A stretch of 64,000 nucleotides of DNA, taken from NCBI RefSeq assembly GCF_018446385.1, contig NC_056000.1:37547511-37611510 (forward strand). The letters are read 5' to 3'. Source of the stretch: Zingiber officinale. Lineage: Eukaryota > Streptophyta > Magnoliopsida > Zingiberales > Zingiberaceae. Positions within the stretch are counted from its first letter, which is position 1; every line of letters begins with the position of its first letter. The notes under the pieces were generated by a model that saw only the letters and a program-made list of their open reading frames with translations, ran no database searches and was not told the DNA's origin. A program made the position numbers and the translations under genes. Shown here piece by piece: positions 55,125-64,000 of this stretch.

Positions 55125-58100
55125 ATTCTTGCACGTCCCGAGCAAGCAAACAAAACAAAGAAACAACTAGATTCATCTCCATAATAATTTCCTAGTAATA
55201 CCTAGAAGATGATAAAAAGAATTTAACTAAGATCATCTAAAGATCAGAAACAATCATGAATACAATCCAAACAATAATCAGTAGGTATGGTAGTTTCAAT
55301 CTAATTGAAAAATTAAGAAAGTTGCAATCTCACAAGGAATTTACCTATTCTATCTCTCACACTCAAACATGTAGAAGTGCAGCTCACTCAATGTCACTCA
55401 CAACATTTCACTACCATAAGCTTGCTTATTTTTTAATTCTCCACCACTATAAACATAGCATACATGAATCAAAAGGATTAAATCATCAAGAATTGAAATG
55501 AAAGTAAAAAAGAACAATGAAAGTGAATGAAATAGGCAAAAGAAAAGAATTTAGTGAAAAATTGAGGAGATGAGAGAATTGGAGGAATATACTTGATGAG
55601 TTGACCAATTTTGATGTGTAAAAGATGAATATCATTTGTCATTATCAATACAAAAGATCAAGCTAAACTCCCCTTCAATTTGATGGATATCCAAAAATTT
55701 TGATACTCTATCTCCACACTTGATATTCTTTTGTTTTGCCACTGTTCCAAAAAAAAATTTTCACTGTTTTTGCTCTTCAATTTCAGCATTTTGAAACTAA
55801 TCTCACATTATGTATCCAACACCCTACCCTCCCCCACACTTAAAACATTGGTCGTCTCGGGCAATGAAACACCTCATGGAAACCAAATGCTGTATATTCT
55901 TCTAGCCACTGTTTCCTTTTCTACATATTTTCCTTTTTTCTGTTTTCTTGAGGTTTTCTTCAGTTACAACTTTCTCACAATTGGGTGCTATTATCACATA
56001 TACAAGGCACTTAAATAACATTCCAAGACTTAATCAGTCATAACATACAAAGATCAGTAGTTCATTTCATGCAGCAATCTGTTTGCAGATCAGCATCAAT
56101 CAATTCTGCAATAACATCCTGATTTCAATTTTTCCCATGATTGTATGGCTTTAAACTCCATTTCATGCAGCAAAGTGCAGATTTAGCAAAAATTCAGAAA
56201 CTGTGGACTCAGTTTTCTGCTTTAGAAATTCACTTTCAGCATAATGCTTTCCAGATTAAGTATCAGCATTTTCATTTCTTACAGACTCAATGTTTTGCAA
56301 ATTCTGTTTCAAGTTAAAAAGATTCCATATAGCTCTGAAATGATAAAAACTTATCTTGCAGTTATCTTTGTTCAGAAAATCAGAATTATCTCAGTTGAGA
56401 AGTTGACTGCAATTGCTTCTCCCAATTCTCATTTCAAAACTTCCTCACAGCAACCATAAGAAGTTACAAACATAATTCAGCATTTGAGCAATTAACCTTG
56501 CATTGATCGCCTTGCATGACTCTTCAGTTAATTAAATTCTCTGAACACAGAGCTTAAACACAATAGCATTCTTTTTGCAAAGTTGGGTTAGTGATGTGTT
56601 CAGAGAAATCTCTAGGTCAAGAATCAGACGCTTGGATGGCTTGATCCCAAAACTATTTGTTACTAAGCAACAGTTTAAACTCTTATCACAACAGATTTAA
56701 CCTTTCCAGATAGATTTCAGCAATTTGACTCCAAGGCTGCAAATTCAGGGACCAAATTCAACCCAGCAAGAGCACTTTCATCCACAACAGATACAAATCA
56801 CTGATTTCTGAGAATAATTCCATTCCTAATCAGAAAGATATCATTTCTTGGCTTCTTGTGATCTATTCCTATTTGCAACAATACTTCCTTAGATTAGAAC
56901 TCATGTAACCCTTTAAAAGCATAACTTAATTCCTCTTCAGACTTTATCCAATCACAATTTCAGAAACTCCTTTCAGAACTGTTAAGTTCAGAGAATCATG
57001 TTTATATAACTTCAGATTCCTCAATGATTTTAGTAATATCAACTTCACCTTTAAAACCTCCTAAGCTTGATGCACATCTCTAGTAACTCACCAAATTCAA
57101 CACTTGCCCATCTTGCACTGTAATTCAAAACTCAAATTCTGGCATCTTTAGCAAGTTTCTAGTTTTGGTTCTTTGACCTCCTAACAATCTCTGACATTAA
57201 ATCTAGCAGGAGCTCACAACATTCAGGCTCCACAGGTTCCAGAATTCCAGAAATCAGGTTTAAAGTCTCAGAACCCACAGCTTAATTCTTCTTAGCTTCT
57301 TTTCCTCGTTTACTTTCCTTGGAATTTAATTCATGTAAACTTGTTTCAGAAATTTACAATTTATTCTTCTTCTCTCAGTCTACCATTTATTTTGTTGTTG
57401 TCGAGAAAATTTCCAAGGGAATTTGGCACGCAATAGGCTGGAGTTGATACTCCAGTTTCAGAAATCATCTTTGCTGTAAATGATTTGTAATTTCTGCAGA
57501 AATTCTTATTCATTTCAAACTATCACATTCAACAATTCAACATCTGATTATGTTGAAGAACTCAACTAGCTGATACTCTCATTAAACACTCATGTCTTTG
57601 GTGTCACAGCAACAGCAATATCAAAAATTCAGATTCATGAATAGGAAATCATATCAACAAGATTTCAAAGAACTTAAACATTGACACTAAATGCAATTTC
57701 ATAGCAACAGAAGCCCCTTTTTTTTCTTTTTTTTCCTCTGCTGCAGGTTTCCTTTCCCTTTCCTCTGTTCTGTAGTGTCCCTGCACATTTCTGCCTTCCA
57801 ATTTTCTGAATTTCAACTTCTGAACATTCCAAGACTTTTGAGTTGATAAGTAGTTTCATGAAACAAATGGAACATCACATGACATTGAAAAATCAATACT
57901 TAACTTGGACAGAAACAACTATCAAAATCTCATAATCGATTTCTTACTTTTACCAAATCTTACTGCTTCAATGATAAGAGAATGATACCAGAACTTGGCA
58001 CAAAACATCTTGAAGTTCGCACACTGGTTTCTATTTATTTTTTTTCAAGCTTAAATTCCAGAATTCATTGGCTGCTAGTACTCTTTTGATTTGTGATTCA

Positions 58101-58341
58101 ACCTCAAAGCATAACTACTATTCCAACTCTATTCTCTTGGAAAATCCTCTGAATTGCTAAAGATCCGAAGCATAATCAAAAACTTCAGAATTTACTACTC
58201 TCTCAATTTTAAATTCCTGAACTTCTTTTGTTTCAGTTTCTCTGATTTTCTTCACTGATTTCTGGCACAACATCTGCAGATTCTCAATTCCAGCACATGT
58301 AAATTAAAGCTGCAATTTTTTATCTTTCTGCAGACTCACAT
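55125..58341 (-). mobile_element. 3' internal non-coding region of the gypsy-like element
   Basis: About 3.2 kb of A/T-rich sequence with many diffuse repeats of ttcagaa, cagcaat and gcattt-type words and no coding domain. ORFs at 55256, 55731, 56244 and 57674 have no known motif. It continues at 62308 after the inserted copia element. Confidence 0.5.
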
Positions 58342-59215
58342 TGTTAGATCCCGTGGTAGTTTTGATGTGATCAACCAAGTTGGTTAGGTCCTACATTGTG
58401 TTTGATCCCTGTGTTTGAGTGTGCAGGAGCTTAGGAGCACAGGAAGTCGAGCGGAAGACGCAGCTAGCGAGAAGAACGGCACGGGAAGGGAGCCGATGGG
58501 CTCGGTGCGTCCGAAGGACGAGAGAGCTACGGAAGAGTACTCCAGTGGGCGTGAAGAGCGTGCGCGGCATTCGAGGGACGTTAAGCTAGGATGGAAGGCT
58601 GCTCGAGGAGAAGGCCAGAAATTGGGTTTGGGTGAGCCCGATTTCGGTTAGCCGAAATCACCCAAAAGAACGGAGCGTCGGAAGCTGAAGAAAGCCAACG
58701 CAAAAGAAGCTGAGCTGGGTAAAACAGCTCAAGGCGCCTTCAAGCTGCCTTGAAGGTGCCTTCAGCTTGAAGGCGCCTTCAAGGCTGATGAAGGCGCCTT
58801 AAGCCTGGTCAAACAGACCGTTTGCGCAGCGGATAAAGTTTTATCGGCTGAACCCTTGGAGGCGCCTTGGACCTTCGAGATCAGATTTCCAGAGGCTATT
58901 TAAAGGCCCCTGGAGCTAGGAATTCACAACAACTTCCACATTCAACTCTGTAAGCATTTCCTAGCAGTAGTTCTGAGCCATTAGAGTGTAAAAGGTTTCT
59001 CCGCCTTCAGCAAAGGAGAATTTTCTTAGTGTGCTTTCTTACTGCCCTAGATTAACAACCCACTTGGTTGTAACCAGGTTAAATTCTGTTTCTGCTTTTA
59101 TTTCAGCCTTTATTTTATTTACTATTGCATTAATTAAGTTGAAATCCGAGGAGGGTAGTTTTATTTTTGTTTACAGCAATTCACCCCCCTCTTGGCGGCC
59201 TCCGCTGCACCTACG
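58342..59215 (+). repeat. 5' LTR of the gag-only copia element
   Basis: Begins tgttagatcccg. It contains palindromic aaggcgcctt motifs at about 58727-58870. The 58415-58651 ORF is in the LTR and is not a gene. Confidence 0.95.
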
Positions 59216-59217
59216 AT

Positions 59218-59230
59218 TGGTATCAAAGCC
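59218..59230 (+). other. Primer binding site (Met-tRNA type) of the gag-only element
   Basis: tggtatcaaagcc lies 2 bp after the LTR. Confidence 0.85.
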
Positions 59231-59280
59231 TGATCGCCTCAGAAGGACTAACCGCCAACTGAAGCACTACGATCAAGACG

Positions 59281-60735
59281 ATGGCCGGAGCGAACATCCA
59301 TCCCCCGAAGTTCGACGGAGATTTCGCTACATGGAAACAAAAAATGGAGGTATTCTTTAAAACAGACTTTGATATTTTAATTACTATGAAATATGATTTT
59401 GCAGCTCCTAAAGACAAAGAAGAAAACACGTGGAGCAAGAAGGAGCAAGCCGATTTCGTCACCAACGGAAAAGCTGAATTCCACCTCCTCAGTGTTCTGC
59501 CACCTCAGGAGGTAAGTCGGATCGGAAGCTACCACTTAGCGAAAGATCTCTGGGAGAAATTCTTGGAGCTTCACGAAGGTACCTCTGAAGCGAAGCTGGC
59601 GCAACTCGACATCCTCCAAACACAACTAACAAACCTCCGGATGAACAACGGCGAGAAGGTAGCGCAACTCTAAGCGAGAATCAAGGAGCTGATAACACAA
59701 CTAACGAACCTTGGAGAAGAAGTAACCAACCGGGATTCCATCCGATACGCGCTCAATGCCTTCCCGAGAACTCTAGAGTGGGCCTCCTTAGTAGATGCGT
59801 ACTACATCTCTAAGGACCTCGAGGTAAGTACTTTAGAGCAATTGTTTTTCACTTTTGAACTTCACGAATCTCGAGTTTCAGAGCCCAATGGAGTAGAGAA
59901 GACTAGTCAGAACATTGCCTTAAAGGCAAAAATGAACAGTTCTGACTCCGAAACCTCAGTCGACGAATCCGAAGCGGCACTACTGGTAAGACGCTTCAAT
60001 AAGTTTTTCAGTACTAATAAATTTAAATCGCAGAGGCAGCATCGAAAGAAGAGGACGGTTCGTTGCTACAACTGCAACGAAGAGGGGCACATCAAAGATG
60101 ACTGCCCAAAGCTAAAGAGAAAGGAGAAAGAAAGAGAAAAGTCAAAATACAAGAAACCAGAACCCTCCAAGCACAAGAACCTGAAGGCTACCTGGTAAGA
60201 TTCGTCATCCTCCGAGTTAGAAGTCGAAGAATTCTCAGGATTAGCTCTACTAGCTAACCATCAGCTAGAAGAAACGTCTAGCTCAGAGATGAGCATCGAT
60301 GAAGGGGGAGGAACATCAGAAGAAGAAAGCAGCAGTGAAGGGGGAGCGTCACCAGATCAGGTAAGTAAGGTATGCAATCTAACCCCGTCTCAGTCTTTTC
60401 GATTTATTAAATCGCTTTCTAAATACTTATTCGAATTAGAAAAAGAAAATAAAGAATTGAAAATGAAATTAGCAAAAGCATGTCCATTTGAGATGTACGA
60501 TAGTATAAAATCAGAAAATGATAAATTAAAATTAGAAATTGAAAAATTAAAATCTGATGCATGCTTAAATAAATTTCCTAAATCAAAATTAAGAACTTAT
60601 GGAAAATTAAATTGGTACATTAGAAAACACCAGGCTCAACTTAGAAATGTGCCCAAAAATCATGTACCCCCTAAGTTTTTGACCAACCCTATAGGAAGGA
60701 ACCTTTATTGGGTTCCAAAATCACTGCTAGTTTAA
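59281..60735 (+). pseudogene. Copia gag with two in-frame stops
   Basis: A single reading frame of 485 codons broken by TAA at 59671-59673 and 60196-60198. The N-terminal UBN2-type gag has FDGDFATWKQKMEVFFKTD and KDLWEKFLELHEGTSEAKL. The CCHC zinc knuckle CYNCNEEGHIKDDC lies at about 60065-60106. A Ser/Glu-rich segment follows, then a coiled-coil-like heptad stretch (FELEKENKELKMKLAKA, KLKLEIEKLKSDA) and the end RNLYWVPKSLLV. It resembles gag of SIRE-type copia elements. The frame is otherwise open, so decay is slight. Confidence 0.88.
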
Positions 60736-61414
60736 ATTTCTCTTTTAGTTAAAAGCTTATAGTGAGAAAATTAAACATTGAAATTCTTTATGAAAGCTTT
60801 GTCTAAGGAAGTGGTTGTTGCTCCAATAACCAAGAAGGCCTAGTGCCTCGCCACGACCTGGAAGCTAAAATATTGAAAGAAAATATTTAATTAACTTTCT
60901 GAAAAAGCATTAAAACAAGAATTAAATAATGCTTTGAAAGTTTATCAACCATTTTTTTTCTTAGAAACTTTTCTTGCAAATTCTGACTTAGAAATTTTTT
61001 TGGGAACATTCAAAAAAGTTTACTTAGGATTTTTTTTTAATTAATTGACTTAGAATTTTTTTTGGGAAAATTTAGTTTAACTTAGAAATATTTTTTTGTA
61101 AAATTCTAAAAATTCATTTTTGCTTAGAAAGTTTAACTTAGAAATTTTTTCTAAAAAAAATTCATTTTTGCTCATAATTTTTCTACCTTAATATTCTTTT
61201 GTTGGAACCCCATTTTTGCTGTGATCAAAGGGGGAGAGAAAGGTACAAGTTTAGGGGGAGTACGAAAAATTAAAAAATTTAATATTTTTTCAAAACTGTG
61301 TTGTAATTTTATTTATTGCAAATTTATGCTTAAATATGTTAGTTTAGTAATTTCCTTTAAAATTACTATTTATGTCGATTTTAACCCTAACTTGAACTTG
61401 GGTTGATGCACATC
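60736..61414 (+). mobile_element. Spacer between gag and polypurine tract
   Basis: A/T-rich with repeated ttgacttagaaattttt-like words. A conserved block at 60795-60880 (gaaagctttgtctaagg, agtgcctcgccacg) also occurs inside the LTRs at about 996-1070 and, inverted, at about 3610-3690. No pol domain. Confidence 0.7.
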
Positions 61415-61428
61415 AAAAAGGGGGAGAT
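61415..61428 (+). other. Polypurine tract of the gag-only element
   Basis: aaaaagggggagat directly before the 3' LTR. Confidence 0.9.
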
Positions 61429-62307
61429 TGTTAGACCCCGTGGTAGTTTTGATATGATCAACCAAGTTGGTTAGGTCCTGCTTTGTGTTTGATCCCTGTG
61501 TCTGAGTGTGCAGGAGCTTAGGAGCACAGGAAGTCAAGCGGAAGACGCAGCTAGCGAGAAGGACGGCATGGGAAGGGAGCCGACGAGCTCGGTGCGTCCG
61601 AAGGACGAGAGAGCTGCGGAAGATTACTCCGGTGGACGTGAAGAGCGTGCACGACTTTCGAGGGGCGTTAAGACGGGACGGAAGGCTGCTCGAGGAGAAG
61701 GCCGGAAATTGGGTTCGGGTGAGTCCTATTTCGGTTGGCCGAAATCACCCAAAAGAACGGAGCGTCGGAAGCTGAAGAAAGTCAACGCAAAAGAAGCTGA
61801 GCTGGGTAAAATAGCTCAACGTGCCTTCAAGCTGCCTTGAAGGTGCCTTCAAGGCTGATGAAGGCGCCTTAAGCCTGGTCAAACAGACCGTTTACGCAGC
61901 GGATAAAGTTCTATCCGCTGAACTCTTGGAGGCGCCTTGGACCACTATTGGAGGCGCCTTGGACCTTCGAGATCACATTTCCAGAGGCTATTTAAAGGCC
62001 CCTGTAGCTAGGAATTCACAACAACTTCCACATTCAACTTTGTAAGCATTTCTTAGCAGTAGTTCTGAGTCATTAGAGTGTAAAAGGCTTCTCCGCCTTC
62101 AGCAAAGGAGAATTTTCTTAGTGTGCTTTCTTACTGCCCTGGATTAACAACCCTCTTGGTTGTAACCAGGTTAAATTCTATTTCTGCTTTTATTTCAGCC
62201 TTTATTTTATTTACTATTGCATTAATTGAGTTGAAATCCGAGGAGGGTAGTTTTATTTTTGTTTACAGCAATTCACCTCCCTCTTGCCGGCCTCCGCTGC
62301 ACCTACA
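61429..62307 (+). repeat. 3' LTR of the gag-only copia element
   Basis: Begins tgttagaccccg and ends cacctaca. ORFs at 61506-62341 are LTR-internal. Confidence 0.95.
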
Positions 62308-64000
62308 CACATTTCCTAATCTAAACAAATCTTCTCATTGACACCAGCAATGTTCAAATGCAATCCTTCATTAGCATTCATTCAGCTTCCATTACTGATA
62401 ACCATATTCTCTAAATAGCAAAACTCGTGGTCAACATCAGATTTCAGCATTTACAAAACCGTCTTCCAACATATGACTTCTAGAATTTTGAATGTATCAA
62501 CTAAGTATCAAATATCAAAATTCAAAACAATTAGATCTTGCTCTTGACATGATCAAACTCTGATAATAGTTAAGTTAAGCACAAAATTCTAAGAGTCATT
62601 CATTCAAAACAAAATTTTCCTGAATTTATACCTTAAACACCTCCTCAAATCAACCATTGCTCAACCATTTTCCAAACCTTGATCCATTTCTAGATTATAA
62701 AGAATACATACACCTCCCCCACACTTAAATCTTTGTCCATCATCGAACAATCTAACTCATCAAGATAATCAACTAAAACCCTCAATGAAATAGAGCAAAG
62801 AAAAGGTAATCAAAGGTTAAAATGCTAGAGGAAAATGCTTAAAGAAAATTGTGAGGAAAGAAATTGGAAAGTATGAAGGGGAACAAAATTGACAAAATCC
62901 TCAATTTCCATGCATACCAATGTTATTGTGACTTTGAAAAGAAACTAAGCAAGTTCTAGAGTTTCAATTGCTATGAGTGCATGTCACATAAAGAAAATAA
63001 TAGAGTATAGGCTTGAGGTGGTCCTCTCTAGGTATTTTTTTTTTATGCAATCAAGCTCAATTGATCAAATTGGAATCCACCACCAAATTAACCAATATCA
63101 TGCAAGAAAAGCATCCAATCATGTCACATGACCTAAATTGATGATCAAATTTAAGGAACTTTTACCATCTTAAAAATATTACTAAAACAATTCATGGAGA
63201 ATTTATTCAAAATGAAATGCTATGTATACTAAGTAAAATGCAATGTATGAAAATAAAATACAAAGTGTAAAGTATGAAAGTAAAAGAAACGTAATAAGCA
63301 AAAAGAAAAATAAGGAACGAACTCCCCTTTATTCTGGGTGGTTGCAGACGATTTAGAATTAGAATCCACGCCGGTATTGGAATGGTTCTTCCCGGTGGTT
63401 GGAGTCGGTTAAGGTGCAAAATCCACTTTGGAAGTGGAATATTGTGCATTGAGGTCAAGACCTCTCCTCCCACCATATTCTCCTTGAAAATTTGCCCCGG
63501 AGGTTGAAGAAGGTTCAATTTAAGCATCAACTCCGAAAGCTTATAAAGATGAAAGGTAGAAATCCCTCGCAAGCATATAAGGTAAGAAAAAGATGTAACA
63601 ATATTAGTCCCTATAAATCATGTGTCAAGAAATGCATCACATCCAATAAAGTCAATTAATGGTACTTCTATGAAATTTTCTAATAAATCATAAGAACTAC
63701 TAACCTTGTCATGTTGAAAGGTACCTGGAAGTTCTGGAATGGTGACTGTGACCTCCTCATCATCAAGTAATGGTTCAGGCTCTGGCTCAGGTGGTGTATC
63801 TAAGGGAAGTGATTCTTGGGGCTCTGCTTCCATAGCACAAGTCCCTACACTCTCATCATCAACATCTGGTTCAGGTGATTCTTGGGGTATTGCTTCCACT
63901 ATGCAATTCCCTACACTTTCCTCATCATCCACATCAGTACCTGCATTATCAGTTACATCTACAACAACAGTATCAGTAAAGTCAGAAATTCTTACAACTA
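62308..64000 (-). mobile_element. Internal region of the gypsy-like element, continued
   Basis: Continues 55125-58341. A second PPT-like tract (ctcccccacactta, about 62717-62730) is present. Mostly A/T-rich. The minus-strand ORF at 63207-63572 contains a short repeat (LNRLQPPGR) and has no known function. Confidence 0.5.
63618..63932 (-). CDS. Hypothetical acidic ORF of the gypsy-like element
   Basis: 104 codons, rich in Glu, Asp and Pro. A repeated segment (DDEESVGNC, DDESVGTC, each followed by PQES) is followed by SSYDLLENFIEVPLIDFIGC. On the minus strand it lies upstream of the 3' non-coding region, so it is probably the tail of a retroelement polyprotein. I do not recognise a domain. The start may lie further upstream, outside this ORF. 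Confidence 0.35.
   Translation of the reverse strand: MDDEESVGNCIVEAIPQESPEPDVDDESVGTCAMEAEPQESLPLDTPPEPEPEPLLDDEEVTVTIPELPGTFQHDKVSSSYDLLENFIEVPLIDFIGCDAFLDT

Larger units (their letters stand above)
58342..62307 (+). mobile_element. Complete gag-only (non-autonomous) copia retrotransposon, TSD cacat
   Basis: A perfect 5-bp TSD, cacat, is at 58337-58341 and 62308-62312. In order: 5' LTR 58342-59215 (874 bp, terminal CA decayed to CG), primer binding site 59218-59230, gag 59281-60735, A/T-rich spacer, polypurine tract 61415-61428, 3' LTR 61429-62307 (879 bp). Protease, integrase, RT and RNase H are absent. The LTRs are clearly similar but differ by small indels in the GGCGCC-rich part. Confidence 0.95.

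Noticed and set aside
58415-58651. Charged ORF in the LTR (also 61506-61840)
   Set aside because: Present in both LTRs of the same element, in LTR leader sequence, with no recognised domain.

Overview
This is a 64 kb piece of a plant nuclear genome, probably a monocot. The evidence is spliced genes with plant intron borders, a nuclear petC gene with a chloroplast transit peptide, Au-type SINEs, and dense nested Ty1/copia and Ty3/gypsy Tat-lineage LTR retrotransposons. The LTR styles (GGCGCC-rich repeats, TGTTGGTGC ends, gggggag polypurine tracts) made me think of Zingiberales, but that is an impression and was not tested. There are no prokaryotic features.

Genes. Only two loci look like functional host genes. 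petC (19940-22408, plus strand, 5 exons, 227 codons) encodes the Rieske Fe-S subunit of the cytochrome b6f complex. An equilibrative nucleoside transporter (ENT) gene lies at 40029-43397 (minus strand, 9 coding exons, 416 aa, all exon phases close). A second ENT copy at 23009-25719 (minus), convergent with petC, is a decayed duplicate with at least four lesions. The two ENT copies were apparently adjacent duplicates and are now about 14 kb apart because transposable elements filled the gap.

Layout. 1-7130: copia LTRs nested in one another, including a 2.4 kb solo LTR with a perfect target-site duplication (TSD). 7436-9343 and 15377-17240: pieces of one small copia family in opposite orientations, split by a complete but non-autonomous Tat element (9442-15091) that carries about 42 copies of a 65-bp repeat. 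17340-17760: a 59-bp minisatellite. 17760-19640: AT-rich gap. 19640-22410: petC, whose third intron holds a SINE with a hAT-like MITE inside it. 23009-25719: ENT pseudogene. 26119-33000: degenerate Tat element with gag, protease, RT, RNase H, second RNase H and integrase remnants and a 37-bp 3' repeat array. 33260-34986: 5' end of a minus-strand copia element. 34989-35509: a second LTR, head to head with it. 35510-38345: a fossil Caulimoviridae-like endogenous pararetrovirus interrupted by a Tourist/Harbinger-like MITE. 38350-39870: gap with a tandem duplication and an AT-rich repeat. 40029-45030: intact ENT gene with a probable leader exon. 46985-47335: hAT-like MITE with a (TA)n tract. 47420-52715: decayed minus-strand copia element. 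53218-53598: acidic repeat ORF with a hydrophobic tail. 53713-64000: 3' LTR and internal region of a minus-strand gypsy-like element, into which a complete gag-only copia element (58342-62307) inserted.

I found no new host pathway. The most informative points are the insertion histories that can be read from TSDs and from comparing the two ENT copies, the two non-autonomous retroelements, the shared core motif in the 3' arrays of two different Tat elements, and the MITE-interrupted pararetrovirus. LTR and domain borders with stated TSDs are exact; others are approximate.
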